Shown piece by piece: positions 17,964-25,875 of a stretch of 64,000 bases of DNA. The notes below the pieces were generated by a model. That model was not told the DNA's origin. It worked only from the letters and a program-made list of their open reading frames with translations, and ran no database searches. Source of the DNA: a bacterium. Lineage in GTDB: Bacteria > Bacteroidota > Bacteroidia > NS11-12g > UBA955. The stretch spans positions 45,714-109,713 of the forward strand of contig JAQSCZ010000096.1 in NCBI GenBank assembly GCA_029945665.1, read 5' to 3'. The stretch's first letter is position 1, and the number at the start of each line of letters is the position of its first letter. A program made the translations under genes and the position numbers.

Positions 17964-17999
17964 AAGTCAATAACCAAATTTGATGTTTAATATTGACTT
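17964..17999. repeat. Inverted repeat between htpG and trxA
   Basis: A perfect 9-bp inverted repeat, AAGTCAATA (17964-17972) and TATTGACTT (17991-17999), with an 18-nt loop and no U-tract. It could be a weak htpG terminator or a site for a regulator of trxA; nothing decides. Confidence 0.35.
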
Positions 18000-18007
18000 G
18001 TGGATTT

Positions 18008-18015
18008 TAAATTTG
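18008..18015 (+). promoter_or_regulatory. -7 box of trxA
   Basis: TAAATTTG directly after the inverted repeat, giving a leader of roughly 55 nt before the trxA ATG. No -33 TTG at standard spacing. Confidence 0.4.
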
Positions 18016-18076
18016 TACTGTAATAATAAAAAAGACTTTTTTTGAATATTCAAATCACACAAACAACAACAATATA

Positions 18077-18403
18077 ATGGCAAAACATTTCACAGACGCA
18101 ACTTGGGATTCTGAAGTATTAGGTTCAGACAAACCAGTATTAGTAGATTTTTGGGCAGAATGGTGCGGACCATGCCGCATGATTGGCCCTTTGGTAGAAG
18201 AATTGGCTACAGAGTACGAAGGAAAAGCGTTAATTGGCAAACTTAATGTAGACGAAAATCCGGGTGTTGCAACCAAATATGGCATTCGTAGCATACCTAC
18301 AATCCTTGTTTTTAAAGGTGGCGAGGTAGTCGATAAAATTGTAGGAGCAGTGCCTAAAAACATGCTTTCTCAAAAAATAGACGCTCAAATGGTTGTTTCG
18401 TAA
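18077..18403 (+). CDS. trxA: Thioredoxin
   Basis: 108 aa, normal length. The redox-active CGPC lies in [11 protein letters not shown], followed by the cis-Pro loop [24 protein letters not shown]. It reduces disulfides in cytoplasmic proteins using thioredoxin reductase, which is not in this window. The gene is monocistronic: its own -7 box upstream and a strong terminator downstream. Confidence 0.97.
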   Translation: MAKHFTDATWDSEVLGSDKPVLVDFWAEWCGPCRMIGPLVEELATEYEGKALIGKLNVDENPGVATKYGIRSIPTILVFKGGEVVDKIVGAVPKNMLSQKIDAQMVVS

Positions 18404-18420
18404 GCAATCGTAAATTATTG

Positions 18421-18451
18421 AAAAGCGGAAATGAAAGTTTCCGCTTTTTTT
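18421..18451 (+). terminator. Rho-independent terminator after trxA
   Basis: An 11-bp perfect stem, AAAAGCGGAAA (18421-18431) with TTTCCGCTTTT (18438-18448), a 6-nt loop, then a T-run. The next -7 box begins only 4 nt later. Confidence 0.85.
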
Positions 18452-18454
18452 ATT

Positions 18455-18462
18455 TAAATTTG
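18455..18462 (+). promoter_or_regulatory. -7 box of the DUF58 gene
   Basis: TAAATTTG squeezed between the trxA terminator and the ATG at 18470 (7 nt gap). Since the terminator isolates this gene, this is the best promoter candidate, and it implies an almost leaderless mRNA. Confidence 0.45.
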
Positions 18463-18469
18463 TATAAAC

Positions 18470-19372
18470 ATGACCCTTCAAGAAACCGCCTCTGCCTTTG
18501 ATAATATCGACTTGTTAGCTTCGCAGGTTGTTGAAGGATTTATAACAGGGTTGCACCGAAGTCCTTTTCATGGTTTTTCAGTTGAATTTGCAGAACATAA
18601 AATTTACAACAAAGGTGAATCTACTCGCCATATCGATTGGAAGCTTTTTGGTAGAACCGATAAACTATTTGTAAAACGCTACGAGGAAGAAACCAACTTG
18701 CGTTGTGATTTGGTGCTCGACACCTCACCTTCTATGTTCTATCCTGAAGGCAGTTTATCCAAAATTAATTTTGGGGTTGTTGCCGCAGCTGTTTTAGCTA
18801 ACCTAATGAAGAAGCAACGCGATGCTTTTGGACTTACTTTATTTGACGAACATATTCAATTGCAAACGGAAGTGCGGTCATCTGGCGCTCATTACAGACT
18901 CATTTTAAACAAACTGCAAGAAGTATTACAAATGAGACCATCACTAACCAAAACTAACGTGGCAGACACTTTAAATACCATTGCAGAACAAATACACAGA
19001 AGAAGTTTAGTTGTAGTTTTTAGTGATATGTTTGATGACATCAATGAGAATGATGTTCTTTTTGATGCCCTTCAACATTTGAAATTCAGAAAGCACGAGG
19101 TTATTTTATTTCACATCACGGACGGTGATTCAGAGTTGGATTTTAATTTCGAAAACCGACCCTACAAATTTGTTGACAATGAATCGGGTGAAGAATTAAA
19201 ACTTTTTCCAGAAGATGTGAAAGTAGAATACCTTAAACAAATGAATGCCTACCGAACTGCTTTAAAATTAAAATGCCAACAATACCGCATTGATTTTGCT
19301 GAAGCGGATACCCGCAAGGATTTTAGTCAGATATTGATGCCGTTTTTAGTGAAGCGTCAAAAAATGTTGTAA
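18470..19372 (+). CDS. DUF58 domain protein (von Willebrand A-like)
   Basis: 300 aa, cytoplasmic. The DUF58 signature runs GLHRSPFHGFSVEFAEHKIY and RHIDWKLFGRTDKLFVKRYEEE. A vWA-like strand follows with a MIDAS-type DTSPS (D-x-S-x-S) motif and a later SDMFDD. DUF58 proteins usually work with a MoxR AAA+ ATPase and BatA/BatB-type vWA proteins to remodel envelope or metal-dependent complexes. None of these neighbours is present here, so this is an orphan copy or its partners lie elsewhere. Confidence 0.9.
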   Translation: MTLQETASAFDNIDLLASQVVEGFITGLHRSPFHGFSVEFAEHKIYNKGESTRHIDWKLFGRTDKLFVKRYEEETNLRCDLVLDTSPSMFYPEGSLSKINFGVVAAAVLANLMKKQRDAFGLTLFDEHIQLQTEVRSSGAHYRLILNKLQEVLQMRPSLTKTNVADTLNTIAEQIHRRSLVVVFSDMFDDINENDVLFDALQHLKFRKHEVILFHITDGDSELDFNFENRPYKFVDNESGEELKLFPEDVKVEYLKQMNAYRTALKLKCQQYRIDFAEADTRKDFSQILMPFLVKRQKML

Positions 19373-19375
19373 AAA

Positions 19376-20101
19376 CTATATCAAATCTGTAAACAGATTA
19401 ACGCCTGCCGGACGCACTACATTAAATCCTTCGGCATATTTTACCCCAATAAATCTTCCGAACTGAACCGAACGACCTTCGACATGTTGAAGAAAGGCGA
19501 GACTTGATATAGGGGTCTCAGGTTCTTTAGAATCCGGATTGAAAAATTGAGACTTAAAACACATCAAACTTTGTGTGCGTTCTTCCCAAAATTCTGTTAC
19601 ATCGATCACAAAATCGGGTTCTAAATAATTATCTTGAATGTATGCATATACTGCATTTGGACGCCATGGTTTTAAATCATTGCCTTGCTCATCTTGTATT
19701 TCAACTTTTAGTAAACCAGCCAAAAAACAAGCATCTGCAACTAATCTATGACCTTTGCCATGATCAGGATGTCGATCGCTGAATGCATTGCAAAGCACAA
19801 TCTCGGGTTGGTATTTTCGGATACATTTAGCCACCGCTTTTAAGTTGGATTCATTGTATTCAAAAAAACCATCCTTCAAGTCTAAATTCTCCCTTACGTC
19901 AAGTTGTAATATTTTACTGGCATTTGCAGATTCTATGGCTCTAATCTCAGCAGTTCCTCTAGTACCCAATTCGCCTCTTGTTAAATCAATTACACCCGTG
20001 GTTAATCCGCTTTTTTTGTGTTTAATCATGGTACCCGAAATGCCAATTTCAACATCGTCCGGATGAGCCGCAAAGGCCAATACATTAATTTTAGGGTGCA
20101 T
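19376..20101 (-). CDS. bshB1: Bacillithiol biosynthesis deacetylase BshB1
   Basis: 241 aa. The LmbE-fold zinc deacetylase shows AHPDDVEIGISGT (zinc-binding His-Pro-Asp-Asp) near the N-terminus and DRHPDHGKGHRLVADAC in the middle. It removes the acetyl group from GlcNAc-malate to give GlcN-malate in bacillithiol synthesis, so the organism probably uses bacillithiol as low-molecular-weight thiol. Its start overlaps the end of the DUF4294 gene by 11 nt, so the two are coupled. bshA and bshC are not in the window. Confidence 0.92.
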   Translation of the reverse strand: MHPKINVLAFAAHPDDVEIGISGTMIKHKKSGLTTGVIDLTRGELGTRGTAEIRAIESANASKILQLDVRENLDLKDGFFEYNESNLKAVAKCIRKYQPEIVLCNAFSDRHPDHGKGHRLVADACFLAGLLKVEIQDEQGNDLKPWRPNAVYAYIQDNYLEPDFVIDVTEFWEERTQSLMCFKSQFFNPDSKEPETPISSLAFLQHVEGRSVQFGRFIGVKYAEGFNVVRPAGVNLFTDLI

Positions 20102-20705
20102 TTTCTATTTCTAAAGTTTTAATTATTTCCTCTATTTTATAATCCACTACTGGGTCGTAAGTGTCTTTCATATTGGCATTGTATGTCTTGGCCATGGCTT
20201 GCCAAAACAAAGTTTCTAATCCACCCCTATAATTATTTAAAATCTCCCAAGTCGACTTACCAGTTTCGCGGTGTATTAGTTTCAACAAGATTTTACCTTG
20301 ACTAATCGTCATATTTTTCAAATCATCCATGAACTGCTTTTTAATAGCCTTTTCACAAGCTTTCACATACTTTTTCTTTTCCCTTTCGGAAGTCATTAAA
20401 TTCAAATTATCTTCCATCAATTGCAAACGAAACGCCGCCAACTTAGCGTATGGCAATGCTTTTTTTACATCGTACGCTAAATGTAAAAAGGCCTCCTTTT
20501 CTTCTTTGGTAACTGTTTCTCCTTTGTAATTAAATTTCTTTTGTAGATAAACCGCAATTGTATCATTCCCTTCGATTTGGTAGCCAACTTTTACAACAGA
20601 TGTGGTATCTCTTTTGGTACTATCCAAAGGGGCGTTTTGAGCGCACAAAATATCAACCCAAAAGAACGAATAGACCATTGATATAAATAAAAATATAGCT
20701 CTCAT
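20091..20705 (-). CDS. DUF4294 domain exported protein
   Basis: 204 aa with an N-terminal signal peptide (cut near CAQN). The core matches the Bacteroidota family DUF4294: a VKKALPYAKLAAFRL helix, SEREKKKYVKACEKAIKKQF, TISQGKILLKLIHRETGKSTWEIL and LETLFWQAMAKTYNANMKDTYDP. Function unknown and no catalytic pattern is obvious. It is positioned 9 nt after lgt and overlaps bshB1, forming a tight minus-strand run mtaB-lgt-DUF4294-bshB1. Confidence 0.87.
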   Translation of the reverse strand: MRAIFLFISMVYSFFWVDILCAQNAPLDSTKRDTTSVVKVGYQIEGNDTIAVYLQKKFNYKGETVTKEEKEAFLHLAYDVKKALPYAKLAAFRLQLMEDNLNLMTSEREKKKYVKACEKAIKKQFMDDLKNMTISQGKILLKLIHRETGKSTWEILNNYRGGLETLFWQAMAKTYNANMKDTYDPVVDYKIEEIIKTLEIENAP

Positions 20706-20714
20706 ACCTTCATC

Positions 20715-21929
20715 CTATTCAACAGCTGTGCCAATATTTGAAACTGGTACTTTTTTCATAAATCCAAAAACGACAAGTAGTAACCCAACTATAAATAAGG
20801 TAGAGGATATAATTTCAGCTTGTGTGACATGCATTCCCATGAAATCCATGATGGTATTCACTCTAATTTTCTCTATAAAAAAACGCTCAGCACCGCTGCA
20901 CATCAAATAGATACCAAACAAGACACCAGCATATTTAATGCGTTTGCGCAAAAACCATAAGAACAGAAATAACAAAATACCTAAAATGGCCTCATACATG
21001 GGTGTTGGAAAAACAGAAGCTACCAGGTAAGGCGTTTGCTCAAAATCGCATCTTAAGTTTGCAATATATTCAACATCGCCTTCTAAAAATGGATTACATA
21101 CTTTGTTCACATTGTTTGGATAATTGTAAGCCCATGTCCAATCTGGTAAGAAAGACATCCAACTTGGTTTTGGTAAAGTATTAACAATACCCCAATCGCC
21201 ATCTCCAGCCACATGGCACCCAATTCTACCCGTACCGTATGACAACATCATAGCAGGTCCGCCAACATCAAGCATGTGCAACGGTTTAATGCCTTTTCTT
21301 TTGGCCACTATGATAACTGCTATGCCGCCTACGATTAATCCCCCATAAAATGTTAGACCACTAAATGAAATGATATTGCCCCAAGGATCGCGGTAAAAAT
21401 CAGATAGATTCTCTAAAATATGAAACAATTTAGCACCCAATAAACCACCAACAAATGCAGCAAATGTAATGCTGCCCATGTGATAAGATGGATCTATTGT
21501 TTTAATTTCTTCTATAGGCTCCGGTAAGCGTTGTTTTTTATCTTGCCAATAATTAATGCCAAGAAAAATGGCCGCTCCTAATATGCCATAAAGTAAACTA
21601 CCCTCAGTAGAAAGGATATACGCCTGTGGATTATCACCTGTTAATGAAAAATCGAATAACAATGGTAAAAACTTATAACCTATAATTAATCCGGTAATGC
21701 CTGAAGCGATATAATCGGATTGAGACATAGCTGCACCTCTTATAACTTTAATTTGTTCGCCAACGCCGAGTATTCCTAACTTAAATTTACGTTTAAGTTC
21801 TAGGGTCATAACAAGATTAGCCGCAACAAATGATACAGCGACAAAAAAACCGAAGGAATTAACAAGCTTTAAACCTGGTAATTCAAGACCAAACCAGTCT
21901 TTGAAAATAAAATAAAAATTAGGATACAT
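20715..21929 (-). CDS. lgt: Prolipoprotein diacylglyceryl transferase
   Basis: 404 aa, over 100 residues longer than E. coli Lgt, with several membrane helices. The extra length is in an N-terminal region and a loop around the central YPNNVNKVCNPFLEGD segment, as in other Bacteroidota Lgt. The signature region reads SYGTGRIGCHVAGDGDWGIV (Arg of the Lgt motif retained), and YEAILGILLFLFLWFLR plus GAERFFIEKIR with the second conserved Arg follow. It attaches diacylglycerol to the lipobox Cys of prelipoproteins in the inner membrane; many lipoprotein genes in this window would be its substrates. Confidence 0.93.
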   Translation of the reverse strand: MYPNFYFIFKDWFGLELPGLKLVNSFGFFVAVSFVAANLVMTLELKRKFKLGILGVGEQIKVIRGAAMSQSDYIASGITGLIIGYKFLPLLFDFSLTGDNPQAYILSTEGSLLYGILGAAIFLGINYWQDKKQRLPEPIEEIKTIDPSYHMGSITFAAFVGGLLGAKLFHILENLSDFYRDPWGNIISFSGLTFYGGLIVGGIAVIIVAKRKGIKPLHMLDVGGPAMMLSYGTGRIGCHVAGDGDWGIVNTLPKPSWMSFLPDWTWAYNYPNNVNKVCNPFLEGDVEYIANLRCDFEQTPYLVASVFPTPMYEAILGILLFLFLWFLRKRIKYAGVLFGIYLMCSGAERFFIEKIRVNTIMDFMGMHVTQAEIISSTLFIVGLLLVVFGFMKKVPVSNIGTAVE

Positions 21930-23244
21930 TTAATATATGTTGTGTTGAATAATTGAGTTCACCTTCGGCAAAACCATTTTGATTGATATGCGACAAATAT
22001 ACTTCGCAAATTTCATTCACCAATAATGGATCGTAATCGGCCTCTACTTTGATATAATTTTCAGTAAAGCCAAACATGCGATTGCCTTTTTCTTCTTGTT
22101 CAAAAAGTACATTCGCTTTGGTATTGAGATATTGTTGATAGAAATGTTGTTTCTTTTTTTCACTTAAGATCCGCAACATCTCGGTGCGCTCGTTGCGTTT
22201 AAATTGATGCACTTTTCCACTCATTTTCTTAGCAGTGGTATTAGCCCTCTCTGAATATGGAAATACATGTAAATAGGAAACATCCAATTGATTAATGAAA
22301 TTATATGTTTCTAAAAACTCTTCATCCGTTTCTCCAGGGAATCCAACAATTACATCGACACCAATGGAGCAATGGGGCATGAGTTGTTTTATTTTACTCA
22401 CTTTTTCAATGTATAATTCGCGCTCATATTTTCTTCGCATAGCCTTTAATATGGTATTCGATCCACTTTGTAAGGGGATATGAAAATGTGGCATAAACTT
22501 ATTTGAACGCGCAACAAATTCTATTATTTCATCTGTTAATAAATTTGGTTCGATTGAAGAAATACGATACCGATTTATGCCTTCAACTCTATCTAATTCC
22601 AAACACAGGTCAAAGAAAGTTTCGTTATTTTGAACACCAAAATCGCCAAGGTTAACACCCGTCAAAACAATCTCATTCACATTTGTTTGGGCAACTTGGT
22701 TGACTACTTTTAAGGTTTCCTCAATGGTATTACTTCTACTCTTACCCCTAGCCAATGGAATGGTACAGAAAGCGCAAAAATAATCGCAACCATCCTGTAC
22801 TTTTAAAAACGAACGGGTTCTATCGCCTACAGAAAAACCTGGAATGAATACATTGGTTTCTTTGATATTTTGATTGTGTATTTTAGCTGTGCCTGCCTTT
22901 TCGTACCCATCTTTTAAATGTTCAACCAAATTGAATTTTTCTGCTGCACCTAAAACCAAGTCAACACCAGGAATTGATGCAATTTCTGCGGGTTTCAATT
23001 GGGCATAACAACCAATAATAACTACAAACGCATTGGGATTATTTTTTAATGCTTCTTTAACTACTTTTTTGCATTTGCGATCGGCATGGTCTGTTACCGA
23101 ACATGTATTGATAACATATACATCTGCTTGATCGGTAAATTCTTTTTTTACAAAACCAGCAGTTTCCAATTGGCGACCAATGGTGCTTGTTTCGGAAAAA
23201 TTGAGTTTACAACCTAAGGTATAGAAAGCGACCGATTTTTGCAT
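21919..23244 (-). CDS. mtaB: tRNA t6A37 methylthiotransferase MtaB
   Basis: 441 aa with methylthiotransferase layout. The N-terminal UPF0004 domain carries cysteines in YTLGCKLNFSE, NTCSVTDHADRKC and IIGCYAQ. The radical-SAM triad is in CDYFCAFCTIP (C-x3-C-x2-C), and the C-terminal TRAM-like part ends near NYSTQHILN. The short motif pattern matches MtaB rather than MiaB or RimO. It converts t6A37 to ms2t6A37 in tRNAs reading ANN codons. Its 3' end overlaps lgt by 11 nt, and upstream lies the tandem repeat array. Confidence 0.93.
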   Translation of the reverse strand: MQKSVAFYTLGCKLNFSETSTIGRQLETAGFVKKEFTDQADVYVINTCSVTDHADRKCKKVVKEALKNNPNAFVVIIGCYAQLKPAEIASIPGVDLVLGAAEKFNLVEHLKDGYEKAGTAKIHNQNIKETNVFIPGFSVGDRTRSFLKVQDGCDYFCAFCTIPLARGKSRSNTIEETLKVVNQVAQTNVNEIVLTGVNLGDFGVQNNETFFDLCLELDRVEGINRYRISSIEPNLLTDEIIEFVARSNKFMPHFHIPLQSGSNTILKAMRRKYERELYIEKVSKIKQLMPHCSIGVDVIVGFPGETDEEFLETYNFINQLDVSYLHVFPYSERANTTAKKMSGKVHQFKRNERTEMLRILSEKKKQHFYQQYLNTKANVLFEQEEKGNRMFGFTENYIKVEADYDPLLVNEICEVYLSHINQNGFAEGELNYSTQHILNVS

Positions 23245-23252
23245 GAAAGGTG

Positions 23253-23260
23253 CAAAGTTA
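23253..23260 (-). promoter_or_regulatory. -7 box of mtaB
   Basis: Minus-strand TAACTTTG, 8 nt before the mtaB ATG at 23244, just outside the repeat array. Confidence 0.35.
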
Positions 23261-23308
23261 AAGCTTTTGGAGTAATAAAAGGAAGGTGGATTTGGGTAAG
23301 TTTTACAA

Positions 23309-23318
23309 GTGGCTTTGT
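23309..23318. repeat. Left 10-bp direct repeat flanking the array
   Basis: GTGGCTTTGT, identical to 23977-23986 on the other side of the array. The bases around the two copies differ, as expected for a target-site duplication. Confidence 0.5.
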
Positions 23319-23388
23319 GGTTAAATGTTTGTCATTTTATTTGCAAATACAGGCAAATAAATCGCCAAACATGGTCAGCATTGTGACC

Positions 23389-23415
23389 GTAACCCCGCAC
23401 CTGGTGCGGGGTTAC
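23389..23415. repeat. Perfect 12-bp stem hairpin in element A
   Basis: GTAACCCCGCAC (23389-23400), 3-nt loop CTG, GTGCGGGGTTAC (23404-23415). The equivalent in copies B and B' has two mismatched stem positions. Confidence 0.85.
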
Positions 23416-23422
23416 AAACATG

Positions 23423-23439
23423 TGACCCCGATGGGGTCA
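23423..23439. repeat. Second hairpin of element A
   Basis: TGACCCC, loop GAT, GGGGTCA. In copy B the stem is kept and the loop is GCT. In B' the site has become CCCAATTGGG, still palindromic but in a different register. Confidence 0.8.
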
Positions 23440-23976
23440 TTGGTATTACTCATAATTTTAAATTGCAAACAATCAATAGTCTTAGCTTGTCAATAGACTT
23501 GGATGGAAACATGTTGCAATTTTCAGTTAAAAAGACTTGAGTGAGGATTAAGTTTGCATTGGAAATGAAAATTAAACTTTTGAGTTAAATGTTTGTCATT
23601 TTATTTGCGAATACAAGCAAATAAATCGCCAAACATAGTCAGCACTGTGACCGTAACCCCTCACCAGGTGCGGGGATACAAACATTTGACCCCGCTGGGG
23701 TCATTGGTGTTACTCATAATTTTAAATTGCAAACAATCAATAGTCTTAGCTTGTCAATAGACTTGGATGGAAACATGTTGCAATTTTCAGTTAAAAAGAC
23801 TTGAGTGAGGATTAAGTTTGCATTGGAAATGAAAATTAAACTTTTGAGTTAAATGTTTGTCATTTTATTTGCGAATACAAGCAAATAAATCGCCAAACAT
23901 AGTCAGCACTGTGACCGTAACCCCTCACCAGGTGCGGGGATACAAACATGCGACCCCAATTGGGTGATTGGAATTG

Positions 23977-23986
23977 GTGGCTTTGT
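23977..23986. repeat. Right 10-bp direct repeat flanking the array
   Basis: GTGGCTTTGT, the partner of 23309-23318. It lies 5 nt after the last hairpin element and 9 nt before the queG stop codon. Confidence 0.5.
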
Positions 23987-23994
23987 CCTAGCTA

Positions 23995-24915
23995 TTATTC
24001 TAAGAAACCAAGATTTCTTTTAAACCCCTCATATTTAGTGCGTTTAACTGCACTTTTAGAAAACACTTTATTAAAAACTTCTTCCGTTATCTCCGTCCAT
24101 TCAGTTTTGCTGAAGTTTTCTATTTCTGGCTTTATCGTAAAATTATGTTCTTTGTTTGGCTTAGAAAAACGATTCCAAGGGCAAATATCTTGGCAAATAT
24201 CACAACCGAATACCCAGTTTTCCATTTTGCTTTTAAACGCATTTGGAATAGCATCTTTCAACTCAATGGTGAGATATGAAATACATTTGGATGCATTCAA
24301 TGTCTTATTGGGTAAAATGGCCTCTGTTGGGCAAGCATCAACACATGCAGTGCAAGAACCGCAATAGTCTTTAATGGGCGAATCATATTCACAATCAAGA
24401 TCAAGTATAAGCTCCGATAGAAAGAAGAAGGACCCTTGCCCTTTGTTAATTAATAAACCATGTTTACCAATCCAACCTAAACCACTTTTTTCGGCCCATA
24501 CTCTTTCCATAACTGGCGCACTATCTGTAAATGCACGGCCTTCTACTGCACCAATTTGCGCTTGAATTAGGACCATTAGTTCTTTGCATTTATCCTTTAA
24601 TACATCATGATAATCGTTACCATAGGCATATTTAGCAATTTTAGCATCGCTGGTTTGCTGTTGTTTTTCAGGATAGTAATTATACAATAGACTGACAACA
24701 GACTTAGCTCCAGGCACTAATAAAGTGGGGTCTAAACGTTTATCAAAATGGTTTTCGAGGTACTGCATCTGACCATTAAAACCCTTGTTTAACCAAGCTT
24801 CTACTCTAGGTGCCTCGGTTTCCAAATAACCTGCTTTTGAGATACCACAAAACGAAAAACCCAGCTGAGTGGATAGTTTTTTGATGATTAAAGAATTTTG
24901 TAATGCTTGGGACAT
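23995..24915 (-). CDS. queG: Epoxyqueuosine reductase QueG
   Basis: 306 aa. The N-terminal corrinoid-binding part ([65 protein letters not shown]) is followed by two [4Fe-4S] motifs, [16 protein letters not shown] and [11 protein letters not shown]. It reduces epoxyqueuosine to queuosine in tRNA, the last step of the Q pathway. queE lies elsewhere in the window (36430). The 3' end is 9 nt from the repeat array, so transcription of queG would run into the array. Confidence 0.95.
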   Translation of the reverse strand: MSQALQNSLIIKKLSTQLGFSFCGISKAGYLETEAPRVEAWLNKGFNGQMQYLENHFDKRLDPTLLVPGAKSVVSLLYNYYPEKQQQTSDAKIAKYAYGNDYHDVLKDKCKELMVLIQAQIGAVEGRAFTDSAPVMERVWAEKSGLGWIGKHGLLINKGQGSFFFLSELILDLDCEYDSPIKDYCGSCTACVDACPTEAILPNKTLNASKCISYLTIELKDAIPNAFKSKMENWVFGCDICQDICPWNRFSKPNKEHNFTIKPEIENFSKTEWTEITEEVFNKVFSKSAVKRTKYEGFKRNLGFLE

Positions 24916-24948
24916 AGGAAAATTAGGGACGAAAATAGGACTAAGTGT

Positions 24949-25875
24949 CTATTTCACCTTTAATTTCTTTCCCAAAGGTAGAATAGCAGTAGCTTTAATT
25001 TTGTTTAATTTACAAAGCTTAACAACCGTTGTATGGTGTTTTCTTGCAATAGCACTCAAGGTATCACCGCGTTTAACGACATGAAGACTTTGCGATTTTT
25101 TTGCCTTGGTGTAATGTGATTCACTGTGGTCAACATTACCAGACCTGCTTTTCTTAACTAATTTATTATTTTCAAACAAACTGCCATCAATGGTAATTTC
25201 ATTATTTAAAAGAGAGAATTTATCAAAGGCAATAAATTTAGCAGGATCAATGGGTTTACCCATAAAACGCATTTCGAAATGCAGATGAGAACCAAAACTA
25301 TGGCCTGTGTTACCGCCTAATCCGAGCACTTCGCCAGCTTTAACGGACTGCCCTACTTCCACTATATTTTTAGAGAGATGTCCATATAAGGTTTCCAATC
25401 CATTGTGATGACGGATTACTACCATATTTCCATAACCAAAATAATATCGAGACATTCGAACGACCCCATCAAAAGCACTCACAACTGAATCGCCCGTTTC
25501 TAAATCTAAATCAACGCCTTGGTGGTGTTTGCCCCAACGGGTGCCAAATTCTGAAGTGACCATGGAAGCTATTGGAATACAAAAACCAATTGAATCATAA
25601 GATAAACACAAACTTACGGGCTCATTAAAACTGTTATAATCGTATAAGTATGGGTTAAGATTTTCGTTATCCCAAGTATTCAAATATAATTGCCAAGCAG
25701 TGTTAAAGGTAGAATCAAACTCTTTGCTAAGATGATCAGTTTTATAATTAATTAAGTCCGAACCATCCGAATTTATCAAATTTGTAAATGTATTGGCTTC
25801 AATAAAGCCAATACTAACTAGAAATAAGGCCAGAAAAGCGATTATTTTATAGCGATTGTAAAATTGATAATGCAT
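24949..25875 (-). CDS. M23 family metallopeptidase with C-terminal LysM
   Basis: 308 aa from ATG 25875 (MHYQFYNRYKIIAFLALF, a membrane or signal segment); ATGs at 25890 and 25911 are alternatives with more overlap with ribF. The M23 domain has the zinc ligands in HHQGVDLD (His and Asp) and HLHFE, with GYGNMVVIRHHNGLETLYGHLSK between. A LysM (VVKRGDTLSAIARKHHTTVVKLCKLN) closes the protein. It should cut peptidoglycan peptide bridges in the periplasm. All M23 catalytic residues are present, so it is probably an active endopeptidase. Confidence 0.92.
   Translation of the reverse strand: MHYQFYNRYKIIAFLALFLVSIGFIEANTFTNLINSDGSDLINYKTDHLSKEFDSTFNTAWQLYLNTWDNENLNPYLYDYNSFNEPVSLCLSYDSIGFCIPIASMVTSEFGTRWGKHHQGVDLDLETGDSVVSAFDGVVRMSRYYFGYGNMVVIRHHNGLETLYGHLSKNIVEVGQSVKAGEVLGLGGNTGHSFGSHLHFEMRFMGKPIDPAKFIAFDKFSLLNNEITIDGSLFENNKLVKKSRSGNVDHSESHYTKAKKSQSLHVVKRGDTLSAIARKHHTTVVKLCKLNKIKATAILPLGKKLKVK

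Larger units (their letters stand above)
23319..23976. mobile_element. Composite hairpin-repeat element with a possible 10-bp target-site duplication
   Basis: A 658-bp non-coding block between mtaB and queG. It consists of three copies of a 123-bp element (A at 23321-23443, B at 23585-23707, B' at 23849-23971) separated by two identical 141-bp spacers (23444-23584 and 23708-23848), giving a 264-bp period. Each 123-bp copy is GC-richer than its surroundings and carries two adjacent palindromes. A differs from B at about ten positions, whereas B and B' are identical for roughly the first 112 bp. No protein gene, transposase or clear terminal inverted repeats are visible. It resembles a non-autonomous REP/MITE-like insertion that later duplicated in tandem; the mobile nature is inference from the flanking repeat. 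Confidence 0.5.

Noticed and set aside
17964..17999. Terminator for htpG
   Set aside because: The 9-bp stem has an 18-nt loop and no T-run, so it is listed only as an inverted repeat.
23239..23496. A plus-strand open frame of 85 codons running into the repeat array
   Set aside because: It covers half of module A including both hairpins, its repeat in module B is not an equivalent frame, and the amino-acid composition is unlike neighbouring genes.
23321..23971. CRISPR array
   Set aside because: The period is 264 bp with 123-bp repeats and two identical 141-bp spacers; CRISPR repeats are short and spacers differ. No cas genes.
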